Of a DNA stretch of 64,000 nucleotides, positions 42,799-51,075 are shown one piece after another (positions within the stretch are counted from its first letter, which is position 1; each line of letters starts with the position of its first letter). A program made the position numbers and the translations under genes. The notes under the pieces were generated by a model. The model saw only the letters and a list, made by a program, of their open reading frames with translations. It made no database searches and was not told the DNA's origin. The stretch comes from Flavobacterium urumqiense (GTDB taxonomy: Bacteria; Bacteroidota; Bacteroidia; Flavobacteriales; Flavobacteriaceae), in NCBI RefSeq assembly GCF_900108015.1, contig NZ_FNVP01000008.1, positions 62,001 through 126,000 on the forward strand, read 5' to 3'.

Positions 42799-44151
42799 TT
42801 AACGAATTGGCAAAGGGAAAACCGGCAAACTGGAATGTCCTAATGCATCAACGGCTTGAACAGCGAAGAAAAAGTTATCTTTAGAATATGGAATTTCAGC
42901 TTTAGTATCTTTTACAAAAATTGTTTTTTCCCAATGTTGTGATGAAGTTTCTCTGATCACAATGTTATAGCCATAAACAGATTTCCCTTCAGGAGCGGTC
43001 CAAACTAAAGTAGAAAAATTAGTCAAATCCTTTACTTCAATTCCTACGTTGGTTGGTGCTTTTGGAGACCAAGCCAAATTACTAAAAGTAGCCAAGTTAG
43101 AACACGTAACTTTCTTCATGTATTCAAAGTCCATAAATTCAGCAAGGTCGCCATACTGAATGTTATTTTCTTTTCGAACGTTTTGATGTTGGTGATCGTA
43201 ATTTTCATTCATTTCACAAAAACGAATGGCTGTAAATCCATTTTGACTAAAAGGAGTATGGTCGCCGCCACGTAAGAAACGGTCGTTTCGATAGACTAAA
43301 TTGATGTCCAATTGCTCTACATATTGATTGGTAACCGTTTTGATGTAACGGGCTAATTGTCTCGATGGACTATCATTATCACGATTAGTCGATTTACGCA
43401 TTTTTGATTCGGCTTCCGTTTCTAAGAACGGAATTGTTTCACTAAAAACACGAACTTTAGTATTGTCTCTTAGTAAAGTACCGCTGGATAAGCTGTTTCC
43501 TATCATATCATTATTGATCATGGCGATAACATTCCATTTTCCATCTTTGGCAACATCAGCTAAATGTTTGGCTCCGTACAATCCTTGCTCTTCACCAACT
43601 ACAGCTACAAAAATCAGTGTAAAAGGGAATTCTCTTTGGCTCATTATTCGGGCCAGTTCCATCATCGCGGCTACTCCTGAAGCATCGTCATTAGCACCTG
43701 GCGCATCTGATTTGGCATCCATAACATCGGAAGCACGGGAATCTAAATGGCCGCTTATAATCAATACACGATCATCTGTAGGATCTGTTCCTTTTAAAGT
43801 TGCCATCACATTACCCAACTGGCTGTCAGTAGCGATACGTCTTCCATCGGCTTTGATGGTGAAAAAATCAATAACCGAAGTTAGTCTTCCGCCAGATGCC
43901 AAAGCATATTTATCAAATTCTGATTTTACCCAGCGTTGTGCCGCGCCAATGCCGCGTGTGTTGCTTTTGGTGTCGCTTAAGGTATGTCGGGTGCCAAAAG
44001 ATACGAGTTTGCGAACTGTAGCTTCCATATTTTCCGATTTTACCTCGGCTACCATTTTTTTTATTTCGGGGTCATCGACTGTGGTTTGTGCGTAATTGGT
44101 GTGGGAAATGAATAGTAGTAGGAATAGAGAGAAAATTAAGGCTGGTTTCAT
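42799..44151 (-). CDS. secreted M28 family zinc metallopeptidase with C-terminal fibronectin-like domain
   Basis: 450 residues with signal peptide (FISHTNYAQ, near 22). The M28 aminopeptidase domain has all zinc ligands: SGHLDSR (His), GANDDASGVAA (bridging Asp), VGEEQGLYGAKHLA (Glu-Glu), NNDMIGN (Asp) and GGDHTPF (His). The last 80 residues (PTNVGIEVKDLTNFSTLVWTA, YGYNIVIRE, FFFAVQAVDALGHSS) have the strand pattern of a fibronectin type III domain. It would release N-terminal amino acids from peptides outside the cytoplasm. It lies between menD and cvfB but on the other strand, so it is not part of the menaquinone set. Confidence 0.92.
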   Translation of the reverse strand: MKPALIFSLFLLLFISHTNYAQTTVDDPEIKKMVAEVKSENMEATVRKLVSFGTRHTLSDTKSNTRGIGAAQRWVKSEFDKYALASGGRLTSVIDFFTIKADGRRIATDSQLGNVMATLKGTDPTDDRVLIISGHLDSRASDVMDAKSDAPGANDDASGVAAMMELARIMSQREFPFTLIFVAVVGEEQGLYGAKHLADVAKDGKWNVIAMINNDMIGNSLSSGTLLRDNTKVRVFSETIPFLETEAESKMRKSTNRDNDSPSRQLARYIKTVTNQYVEQLDINLVYRNDRFLRGGDHTPFSQNGFTAIRFCEMNENYDHQHQNVRKENNIQYGDLAEFMDFEYMKKVTCSNLATFSNLAWSPKAPTNVGIEVKDLTNFSTLVWTAPEGKSVYGYNIVIRETSSQHWEKTIFVKDTKAEIPYSKDNFFFAVQAVDALGHSSLPVFPLPIR

Positions 44152-44173
44152 TAATAGGATTTTTTAGTTTTTT

Positions 44174-44181
44174 CAAAGTTA
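44174..44181 (-). promoter_or_regulatory. -7 promoter box of the M28 peptidase gene
   Basis: The minus strand reads TAACTTTG, exact TAnnTTTG, 22 bases upstream of the ATG. Confidence 0.5.
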
Positions 44182-44283
44182 GTCAAAAAGAAAAGGAAAT
44201 TGTGGGGAAATTGAATTTTAGGAATTGTTTATTCTTGCGTAAGTTTAAGATTTTAAAGGATTAGTTATTTTGAAAAATAAAAA

Positions 44284-44420
44284 GTCCTAATCTAGCCGCG
44301 ATGGGAGCAAGTATCCTTTCCAGTCCTAACTTGTTTCAGGATCCTGAAACAAGTTCAGGACTGGAAAGATACTGCGGACAGCGGGACAACTCGTGATGAA
44401 AGAACGGAAAGTTATGCTCC
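44284..44420 (+). repeat. intergenic element with conserved flanks and variable hairpin, copy 1
   Basis: The left flank TAGCCGCGATGGGAGCAAGT, then ATCCTTT, leads into a long hairpin: TTTCCAGTCCT and ACTTGTTTCAGGATCC pair with AAACAAGT and AGGACTGGAAAG (whole stem about 44311-44372). The right flank runs AAAGATACTGCGGACAGC, then GGGAC, ending at GCTCCTAAAAAAG. A second element with matching flanks but an unrelated hairpin sequence, in reverse orientation, is at 50902-51006. It lies between divergent M28 and cvfB genes, 70 bases upstream of the cvfB -7 box. Confidence 0.7.
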
Positions 44421-44497
44421 TAAAAAAGAAAATATCAATTGGATTTGGGCTTTATATTTTTGTGGACGGTTTCTTAATTTACTATTTTCAAACTTCG

Positions 44498-44505
44498 TAC
44501 ATTTG
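44498..44505 (+). promoter_or_regulatory. -7 promoter box of the cvfB gene
   Basis: TACATTTG, exact TAnnTTTG, 21 bases before the ATG at 44527. Confidence 0.5.
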
Positions 44506-44526
44506 CGCTTTAGAAATTGAAAGAAA

Positions 44527-45381
44527 ATGATTGAAATAGGAAAATACAATACGCTTACCATTTTACGCGATACCAAAGTGGGTTTGTTTCTGGGAAATCC
44601 AGAAGAAGATCCTGAAGGAATTCATGATATTCTGTTGCCTAACAAATACGTGCCAAACGAATTTGAAATAGGCGAGGAGTTGATTGTTTTTGTGTATCTA
44701 GACCATGAAGAAAGACCCGTTGCAACGACATTAGAGCCGTATATATTGTTGAACGAATTTGCACTTTTGCGTGTGAATTATACCAATCAGATTGGTGCTT
44801 TTATGGATTGGGGAATGGAAAAGGATATTTTGGTTCCGTTCAAAGAGCAGGCGCGTCCTATGGAAAAAGGGAAACGCTACTTGGTGTACCTTTATATGGA
44901 CGAGAAAACCAATCGTTTGGTCGCTTCCAGTAAATTGAATCAGTTTTTAAAAAATGATCACTTAACGGTTGAAAAGGGGGAAGAGGTAGATTTAATCGTT
45001 TCTCATATCACTGAATTAGGAATAAACGTAATCATTAACGAAAAGTACAAAGGTTTGATGTACAAAGATGAAGTCTATGATGACGCGATTCGTACGGGAG
45101 ACCGCATGCATGGATACATTAAGACGATTCGTCCTGACAATAAAATTGATGTGGCTTTGCAGGTACAAGGATATCAGAGTATAGAACCGAATGCGGAAAA
45201 AATTCTCGACGAGCTAAGAGCTAGTAGAGGTTTCTTGCGATTGACTGATAATTCGCATCCGGAAGACATTAAAACGGTTTTGAAGATGAGTAAGAAAACC
45301 TTCAAAAAAGCCATTGGCGCTTTGTACCGAGAGAAATTAATTGAAATCAAGGAAGACGGAATTTACTTGGTTAAGGAATAA
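44527..45381 (+). CDS. CvfB-type S1 RNA-binding protein
   Basis: 284-residue cytoplasmic protein collinear with conserved virulence factor B. It shows repeated S1/OB-fold units, for example NTLTILRDTKVGLFLGN, LRVNYTNQIGAFMDWGMEKDILVPF and VDLIVSHITELGINVIINEKYKGLMYKDEV with GDRMHGYIKTIRPDNKIDVAL, and a C-terminal winged helix (LRASRGFLRLTDNSHPEDIKT ... FKKAIGALYREKLIEIK). In Staphylococcus, CvfB binds RNA and affects expression of virulence genes; here a role in RNA binding or translation is likely. It has its own promoter and a strong terminator, and does not belong to an operon. Confidence 0.88.
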   Translation: MIEIGKYNTLTILRDTKVGLFLGNPEEDPEGIHDILLPNKYVPNEFEIGEELIVFVYLDHEERPVATTLEPYILLNEFALLRVNYTNQIGAFMDWGMEKDILVPFKEQARPMEKGKRYLVYLYMDEKTNRLVASSKLNQFLKNDHLTVEKGEEVDLIVSHITELGINVIINEKYKGLMYKDEVYDDAIRTGDRMHGYIKTIRPDNKIDVALQVQGYQSIEPNAEKILDELRASRGFLRLTDNSHPEDIKTVLKMSKKTFKKAIGALYREKLIEIKEDGIYLVKE

Positions 45382-45388
45382 AAAAAAA

Positions 45389-45422
45389 GAAAGACTAATC
45401 GTAACGGTTAGTCTTTCTCTTT
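45389..45422 (+). terminator. intrinsic terminator after cvfB
   Basis: GAAAGACTAATCG / CGGTTAGTCTTTC, 13 pairs with one G-U and a 3-base TAA loop, followed by TCTTTTT. Confidence 0.9.
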
Positions 45423-45425
45423 TTA

Positions 45426-46107
45426 ATGCTGTTATGGAGTATTAAATTCTAGCAGCAATAATTTACTTTTAAAGTATATTTATCTACCTAATAGGAACAA
45501 TAGTATGCTCTATACTATTTTAAAGTTATTAACTTAAGCGTAAATTACTTTAAAGAATAATTTGTCTTTAAATGTACAATCACTTGCTTACGAGTTAAGA
45601 AATAATGTAACGATAAGGCCTTTGGTTTTTCTATGTGTTGGAAGATAATTTTCTAAAACAATTTTTTATTAATGTCTCACTTCCGCGAGAACAAGAAAAA
45701 TAAATCTTTAATTTAACCGTAGGTGTTATTTTATTTTTTTTTGCTGGGGCAAATACTGGTATCATTTGCTCCTTTATCGGGGGCTTTAAAAATGTTTATA
45801 TAAGTTATTACCGTAGAAAAAGGAGCGACAATAATTTTAATCGTATTCAATGTATTCTTTTTTTAGGTTAATAAATCAGTTAAGAATCAATAATTAATCA
45901 AGATAAATAATTTGTATTCATCTGATTAGCTTATCCTAAAATTAAAAATAATTTGAATTGGCAACTGTTAAAATGCTGATTTTTTATTGTTTTTTAACAT
46001 TGTAAAGCCTTTAATCAGAGAAGGATTACCTTAAGCTTATCGAAATAGAATAGATAAAATGTAAAAAATGATTTATTTTTACACTAAAATAATTTAAATC
46101 AATTGTA
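45426..46107. other. long gene-free spacer before menB
   Basis: About 680 bases with no supported coding region on either strand and no continuous frame with protein-like composition. A slightly less A/T-rich patch (about 45745-45835) contains GGGGCAAATACTGGTATCAT, TTTGCTCC and a later AAAGGAGCG, which could pair weakly (GGAGC/GCTCC), but no clean hairpin with a T tract is present. A TTATTTTTAC box at about 46074-46083 may belong to the menB promoter. No known RNA family was recognised. Confidence 0.4.
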
Positions 46108-46938
46108 ATGGATTGGATTACTGCCAAAGAATACGAAGATATCACTTATAAGAAATGCAATGGCGTTGCCAGAATTGCTTTCAACAGGCCGGATGTACGC
46201 AATGCGTTCCGTCCAAAAACAACTGCCGAATTGTACAATGCATTTTATGATGCGCAGGAAGACACATCGATAGGAGTAGTTTTACTTTCTGCCGAAGGGC
46301 CTTCTTCTAAAGATGGTATATATTCTTTTTGCAGCGGTGGCGATCAAAACGCACGCGGACATCAAGGATATGTAGGCGATGACGGACAGCACCGTTTAAA
46401 TATTTTAGAAGTACAACGTTTAATCCGATTCATGCCAAAAGTAGTTATCGCTGTAGTTCCAGGTTGGGCTGTAGGCGGAGGACACAGTTTGCATGTGGTT
46501 TGCGACTTGACTTTAGCAAGTAAAGAACACGCTATCTTCAAACAAACGGATGCTGATGTAACTAGTTTTGACGGTGGATACGGATCTGCTTATTTAGCTA
46601 AAATGGTGGGACAGAAAAAAGCGCGCGAAATTTTCTTCTTGGGACGCAATTATTCTGCTCAAGATGCTATGGATATGGGAATGGTGAATGCTGTAATTCC
46701 GCATGCTGAATTAGAAGATACGGCTTACGAATGGGCGCAGGAAATTTTGCAAAAATCACCAATGGCAATCAAAATGCTAAAATTTGCCATGAATCTAACC
46801 GATGACGGAATGGTAGGGCAACAGGTTTTTGCCGGTGAAGCCACAAGACTAGCCTATATGACCGAAGAAGCTAAAGAAGGCCGAAATGCATTCCTCGAGA
46901 AAAGAAAACCGAATTTTGAGAAAAAGTGGTTGCCGTAA
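46108..46938 (+). CDS. menB: 1,4-dihydroxy-2-naphthoyl-CoA synthase
   Basis: Crotonase-fold enzyme that closes the second ring in menaquinone synthesis, turning o-succinylbenzoyl-CoA into 1,4-dihydroxy-2-naphthoyl-CoA. 276 residues. MenB-specific features are FNRPDVRNAFRPKT, the SGGDQNARGHQGYVGDDG loop, PGWAVGGGHSLHVVCDLTLAS (oxyanion hole glycines), QTDADVTSFDGGYGSAYLA with the catalytic Asp, and the C-terminal tail EKRKPNFEKKWLP typical of MenB hexamers. A 726-base gap isolates it from the upstream gene, and the two PH-domain genes follow after 129 bases. Confidence 0.96.
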   Translation: MDWITAKEYEDITYKKCNGVARIAFNRPDVRNAFRPKTTAELYNAFYDAQEDTSIGVVLLSAEGPSSKDGIYSFCSGGDQNARGHQGYVGDDGQHRLNILEVQRLIRFMPKVVIAVVPGWAVGGGHSLHVVCDLTLASKEHAIFKQTDADVTSFDGGYGSAYLAKMVGQKKAREIFFLGRNYSAQDAMDMGMVNAVIPHAELEDTAYEWAQEILQKSPMAIKMLKFAMNLTDDGMVGQQVFAGEATRLAYMTEEAKEGRNAFLEKRKPNFEKKWLP

Positions 46939-46939
46939 T

Positions 46940-47045
46940 TCAGTAATCAGTGTTCAGTTTTTAGTGTTCAGTCGCAAAACATGAAAAAAAGTTTAATGTT
47001 TCAGGTTTAAAGTTGTGTTAAAAAAACTTTAAACCTAAGACCTTT
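46940..47045 (+). repeat. repetitive spacer between menB and the PH-domain genes
   Basis: Two parts: tandem CAGTAATCAGTGTTCAGT-like units (46940-46973), then the perfect 12-base inverted repeat AGGTTTAAAGTT (47003-47014) / AACTTTAAACCT (47025-47036) with a 10-base loop. No T tract follows, so it is more likely a repeat or RNA-stability element than a terminator. Confidence 0.5.
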
Positions 47046-47067
47046 CGATTTAAACTAAATTTTATAA

Positions 47068-47589
47068 ATGGAAAATTTCACAAACGAAACAATCAATATT
47101 AATCAGCTTCCTAAGTTTGAGGAAGTCGCTTTTACGAATTTGCATCCTAAATACATTACAGTGGTATTGATTAGTTTGGTGAGAATTATTGCAATAGTAG
47201 TTCTGATTCCAATACTACTTTCAATGTTTAAACCTGAATTGTTTTCAGGAAGAGTCTGGTTGATTTTGGGGATTTTAATTCCTGTATTTTCGATTATGTT
47301 AGTTGTGTTTTCTATTATTGGATTCAAAAAAAAAGGATTTGCATTCAGGGAACATGATGTGCTTTTCAGACACGGAATTATTGCTACGAATACTATCGTA
47401 ATTCCTTACAATAGAGTGCAACATGTGGCATTGCATGAAGGGTTTATTTCGCGTTATTTTGGACTTGCCAAAATAGAAATTTTTACTGCCGGCGGAAGTT
47501 CCAGTGATATTGAAATCCCCGGAATCGAAAAAGAACAAGCCGAAAATATCAAACAATTGTTGATGGGCAAAATACAAAAGCAATTGTAA
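47068..47589 (+). CDS. PH domain-containing membrane protein (YdbS-like)
   Basis: 173 residues: two transmembrane helices (about 29-50 and 60-84), followed by a bacterial PH (bPH2) domain (about 85-165: FAFREHDVLFRHGIIATNTIVIPYNRVQHVALHEGFISRYFGLAKIEIFTAGG). This is the YdbS type, usually found with a YdbT partner, exactly as here. Proteins of this pair are membrane-bound with unknown function; in Bacillus they affect resistance to certain bacteriocins. The stop codon overlaps the start of the next gene by one base (TAATG), so the pair is translated together. The genes sit between menB and menA. Confidence 0.87.
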   Translation: MENFTNETININQLPKFEEVAFTNLHPKYITVVLISLVRIIAIVVLIPILLSMFKPELFSGRVWLILGILIPVFSIMLVVFSIIGFKKKGFAFREHDVLFRHGIIATNTIVIPYNRVQHVALHEGFISRYFGLAKIEIFTAGGSSSDIEIPGIEKEQAENIKQLLMGKIQKQL

Positions 47590-49103
47590 TGGGAGCCGAT
47601 TTTAGTCAGCCACAACGGCAATCTTCAATAGGAATTTTGGTGATGTTTTTTTACACGCTTCAGCAGTACGCAAGAGCGTTGTGGCCCATGATTGTGATTT
47701 GGATTTTTAAGTTTGACGAGGTTAATAAATTATATTTTTTCGTTGGAATGGTTGCCATCTTCGTGAGTATTGGAGTTGTTTCCTATTTGAAATATCTGAA
47801 CTTTACTTTCTTTTTGGATGCTGAAAATGAAGAATTCGTTATTACAGATGGCGTTTTGAATAAAACCAAAACTGCTATTCAGCTTCGTAAAATTCAACAA
47901 GTAAATATAAATCAGTCCTTTCTTCAAAAGTTAATTGGGGTTTATGAATTGGATGTAGATACAGCCGGAAGCAATAAAAAAGAAGGCGCCATCAAAGCCG
48001 TTTCACATGAATTGGCTTTAGAGTTGAAATTTCGTTTGTTGGAAAATGAAGAACTAAAGAGTGCAATTGGAACTGAAGAAACTTCGTTGGAGGAAACCGA
48101 GCAAAAACTATTTGAAGCTGCGCATCCTTTTATAAAAATAAGTTTTTTGAGTTTGCTAAAAGTTGGAGTTACCTCTAATTATGGAAGAAGTATCGCTTTA
48201 TTGGTGATTTTCTTTAGTACGATTTACGAGAACTTTCAAAATTTTGGAGATGAAAGCAATGTTTATAAAGAAAAAGTAGGCTCGTATATCGATAAAAACT
48301 TAGTGTTACAAACAATTCTAATATCGATAGCGTTTTTGTTTGGGATCGTATTAGTTATTAATGTAATACGAATCGTTTTTAAATATTATAATTATAAAAT
48401 AACCCGACAAAGAGGGTCTTTACTATTATCTTTTGGCTTGTTGAACACAAAAAGTACTATCATAAAACCTGAAAAAGTTCAGATTACAACCATAAGAAGG
48501 AATTATTTTCAAAAGAAACTGGGAATTCTGGAAATGAAAATTAGACAAGCGACCAGTGGAGAAAAAGAAGAACGCAAGTCGGTAATAGAAATTCCGGGAT
48601 GTAGTGAGAATGAAAGAGATTCAATTTTAAAATTATTGTTTCATCAAATTCCTGAAAAAGGAGTGATGCTTCTGCCTAATTTTCGCAAACTTATTTTTTC
48701 TATTTTTCTGTCAATTGGATTACCTTTGTTGGGATTTATGGCGATAGGTTATTGGCTTGAACCTGTATTTTTCGAATACAGTTATGTCGTGCCTTTTTAT
48801 GTAGTTATTATTGGATTAATCCAATATTTTAAATTTATAAATAACCGATTATTCATCCACGATAATTTTATAATAAAGCAAAGTGGTGCTTGGGATATTA
48901 GCAATGATATTATTGAGCCCAGTAAAATACAGGCAATTACAACTTCGCAGCTCTTCTGGCATAAAAAGTTGAATATTGGTTCGATAACATTGCATACCGC
49001 AGGAGGAAATATAGCTTTTCAGCTGGGGAATTATTTAATACTAAAACAACAAGTCAACCTTTGGTTGTACAAAATAGAAACTTCCGATAGCAATTGGATG
49101 TAG
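47589..49103 (+). CDS. PH domain-containing membrane protein (YdbT-like)
   Basis: 504-residue partner of the preceding protein. It carries three PH-like repeats, each preceded by paired transmembrane helices: about 77-145 (VITDGVLNKTKTAIQLRKIQQVNIN, then LDVDTAGSNKKEGAI), about 275-355 (KITRQRGSLLLSFGLLNTKSTIIK, then MKIRQATSG) and about 420-495 (NRLFIHDNFIIKQSGAWD, then GSITLHTAGGNIAF). This triple arrangement is the YdbT plan. No enzymatic motif is seen. Its position between menB and menA may be conserved in flavobacteria and suggests co-expression with quinone synthesis; a biochemical link is not known. Confidence 0.87.
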   Translation: MGADFSQPQRQSSIGILVMFFYTLQQYARALWPMIVIWIFKFDEVNKLYFFVGMVAIFVSIGVVSYLKYLNFTFFLDAENEEFVITDGVLNKTKTAIQLRKIQQVNINQSFLQKLIGVYELDVDTAGSNKKEGAIKAVSHELALELKFRLLENEELKSAIGTEETSLEETEQKLFEAAHPFIKISFLSLLKVGVTSNYGRSIALLVIFFSTIYENFQNFGDESNVYKEKVGSYIDKNLVLQTILISIAFLFGIVLVINVIRIVFKYYNYKITRQRGSLLLSFGLLNTKSTIIKPEKVQITTIRRNYFQKKLGILEMKIRQATSGEKEERKSVIEIPGCSENERDSILKLLFHQIPEKGVMLLPNFRKLIFSIFLSIGLPLLGFMAIGYWLEPVFFEYSYVVPFYVVIIGLIQYFKFINNRLFIHDNFIIKQSGAWDISNDIIEPSKIQAITTSQLFWHKKLNIGSITLHTAGGNIAFQLGNYLILKQQVNLWLYKIETSDSNWM

Positions 49104-49199
49104 TTCAAAGAGGTTATTTGAGTATTTGTTTAATCGTTTAACCGAATATCAAATAAGAAATGAGCCAAATAAACAGCTAAAATTTTTAAATAGAAAGAT

Positions 49200-50162
49200 A
49201 TGAAACATTGGATTGAAGCCGCGCGATTACGTACATTACCTTTATCGGTTTCTGGAATAATAGTGGGAAGCATGTATGCTTTAGCGCACCCAACAGACAA
49301 TATATTAACACCAACGGAAGTCTTTAACTGGCGATTGTTTGGTTTTGCAATATTGACAACATTAGGATTGCAAATACTTTCAAATTTTGCTAATGATTAC
49401 GGCGATGGTATGAAAGGAACGGATAATGCCGATCGAGTAGGTCCTAAACGCGCCATACAAAGCGGTTTAATTACTCCTCGAGCCATGAAACGCGCCATTA
49501 TAATCACATCTGCATTGACATTGCTGTCGGCTATATTATTGATTTATTATGCCTTTACCGATACTAATTTATGGTATTCCTTGTTTTATTTAGTGTTGGG
49601 AATTTTATCAATTGTATCTGCGATTCGCTACACAGTGGGGAATACCGCTTATGGCTACCGTGGATTTGGGGATGTATTTGTCTTTGTGTTTTTTGGGTTG
49701 GTAAGTACTTTAGGAGTGAATTTTTTATACTCCAAACAATTGGATTTTGAATTGGTTTTACCGGCAATTGCCATTGGATTACTAAGTGTTGGTGTTTTGA
49801 ATTTGAATAATATGCGAGACGAAGCTTCCGATAGAAAATCTAATAAAAACACAATTGTCGTAAAAATTGGCGGAGCCAAAGCAAAAATATATCATTATAC
49901 TTTGATTGTAACGGCAATGATTTTAGTGTTAATTTTTGCAATTATAGACGATTTCCACTTTGATCAATACTTATTTTTATTAGTGTATATTCCTTTGAGC
50001 AAACATTTAATTACTGTTTATAAAAACAAGAACCCTAAGGAATTAGATCCTGAATTAAAAAAACTAGCACTCAGTACTTTTGCACTTTCGGTATTGTTGT
50101 CGTTAGGTATGATTTACTTTTTTTCGGATATAATTGTGAATACTTTTTTAGGTGGAAGATAA
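49200..50162 (+). CDS. menA: 1,4-dihydroxy-2-naphthoate polyprenyltransferase
   Basis: 320-residue UbiA-superfamily membrane enzyme that attaches the polyprenyl tail to DHNA, the membrane step of menaquinone synthesis. About nine helices. The first Asp-rich motif is NFANDYGDGMKGTDNADRVGP (starting near 61) and the second NNMRDEASDRKSNKNTIVV (near 204-222). N-terminal HWIEAARLRTLPLSVSG is the MenA signature start. It differs from the GGGP-type prenyltransferase at 28316 in both Asp motifs. It is preceded by a spacer with TTTAACCGAAT repeats and followed after 53 bases by a metallo-hydrolase gene. Confidence 0.94.
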   Translation: MKHWIEAARLRTLPLSVSGIIVGSMYALAHPTDNILTPTEVFNWRLFGFAILTTLGLQILSNFANDYGDGMKGTDNADRVGPKRAIQSGLITPRAMKRAIIITSALTLLSAILLIYYAFTDTNLWYSLFYLVLGILSIVSAIRYTVGNTAYGYRGFGDVFVFVFFGLVSTLGVNFLYSKQLDFELVLPAIAIGLLSVGVLNLNNMRDEASDRKSNKNTIVVKIGGAKAKIYHYTLIVTAMILVLIFAIIDDFHFDQYLFLLVYIPLSKHLITVYKNKNPKELDPELKKLALSTFALSVLLSLGMIYFFSDIIVNTFLGGR

Positions 50163-50215
50163 AATAATATTCAAATAATGAATCTTTCAATCATTCAATT
50201 TTTAAATTAAAAAAA

Positions 50216-50893
50216 ATGAAAATAACATTTTACGGACACGCTTCATTGGGTATAGAAGTTGGCGGCAGACACATCATTGTAGATCCTTATATTTCGGCTA
50301 ATCCAAAGGCAGCGCATATCGACATTGACACCTTAAAAGCCAATTATATTTTAGTAACGCATGCGCACGGAGATCATATTCTGGATGTCGAGGCAATTGC
50401 CAAAAGAACCAATGCGGTAATTATTTCCAATGCTGAAATTGCAGGTTATTATGGCGCAAAAGGGTTTCAATCGCATCCTATGAATCACGGCGGAAGCTGG
50501 AATTTTGATTTTGGGAAACTGAAATATGTAAATGCCATACATTCGAGTTCTTTTCCTGACGGAAGTTACGGTGGAAATTCGGGCGGTTTTGTCATTGAAG
50601 GTGAACATAAAAACGTATATATTGCGGGTGATACGGCGCTTACTATGGATATGAAACTCATTCCTATGCGCACCAAACTCGACTTAGCAATTTTGCCAAT
50701 AGGTGATAATTTTACCATGGATGTCGAAGATGCGATTATAGCTTCTGATTTCTTGGATTGCGATAAAATCCTCGGGTATCACTACGACACTTTTGGTTAT
50801 ATCGAAATCAATCATGAAGAATCCATTCGCAAATTCTTCGATAAAGGAAAAGATTTGATGTTATTGGAAATAGGGGATTTTATCGAATTGTAA
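50216..50893 (+). CDS. metal-dependent hydrolase, UPF0173 metallo-beta-lactamase fold
   Basis: 225-residue cytoplasmic protein of the UPF0173/YtkL type. Metal ligands follow the MBL pattern: THAHGDHILD (HxHxDH, near 49-58), SHPMNHGG, IAGDTALTMD with the bridging Asp, and LGYHYDTFGYI with the last His. The N-terminus MKITFYGHASLGIEVGGRHI is the family signature. The substrate is unknown; members hydrolyse phosphoesters or lactones in vitro. It lies 53 bases after menA and is probably co-transcribed; the hairpin repeat copy 2 begins 9 bases after its stop codon. Confidence 0.9.
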   Translation: MKITFYGHASLGIEVGGRHIIVDPYISANPKAAHIDIDTLKANYILVTHAHGDHILDVEAIAKRTNAVIISNAEIAGYYGAKGFQSHPMNHGGSWNFDFGKLKYVNAIHSSSFPDGSYGGNSGGFVIEGEHKNVYIAGDTALTMDMKLIPMRTKLDLAILPIGDNFTMDVEDAIIASDFLDCDKILGYHYDTFGYIEINHEESIRKFFDKGKDLMLLEIGDFIEL

Positions 50894-50901
50894 TTTTTAT
50901 T

Positions 50902-51006
50902 TGGAGCTAATCCAGCTATTCGTTGCAATCTTTTATCACTATTTCAGGGTTCGAAACCCTTAAATAGTGATAAAAGGATTTTCACTGCTATCTGGGCTAG
51001 GGCTTG
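50902..51006 (-). repeat. intergenic element with conserved flanks and variable hairpin, copy 2
   Basis: Read on the minus strand, the left flank is TAGCCCAGATAGCAGTGAAA followed by ATCCTTT, and the right flank is AAAGATTGCAACGAATAGC followed by TGGATTAGCTCC. In between is a near-perfect hairpin of arms TATCACTATTT and AGGGTT with a 3-base loop. The flanks match copy 1 at 44284-44420, but the hairpin arms do not. The outer flanks are also partly complementary to each other (CTAGCCCAGATAG with TAGCTGGATTAG). It lies between the MBL hydrolase and the TPR gene. Confidence 0.7.
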
Positions 51007-51075
51007 ATAGTAATAAATTGATAAGTGAACTTTGCGAAAACTTCGTGCGCTTACTGTTTAAATTTTATATCAATC

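Noticed and set aside
43463..44095. 210-codon open frame on the plus strand opposite the M28 peptidase gene
   Set aside because: It is antisense to an intact metallopeptidase with all zinc ligands; its composition (many Ser, Ala, Ile) is what the mirrored codons would give, and it has no start context or family features.
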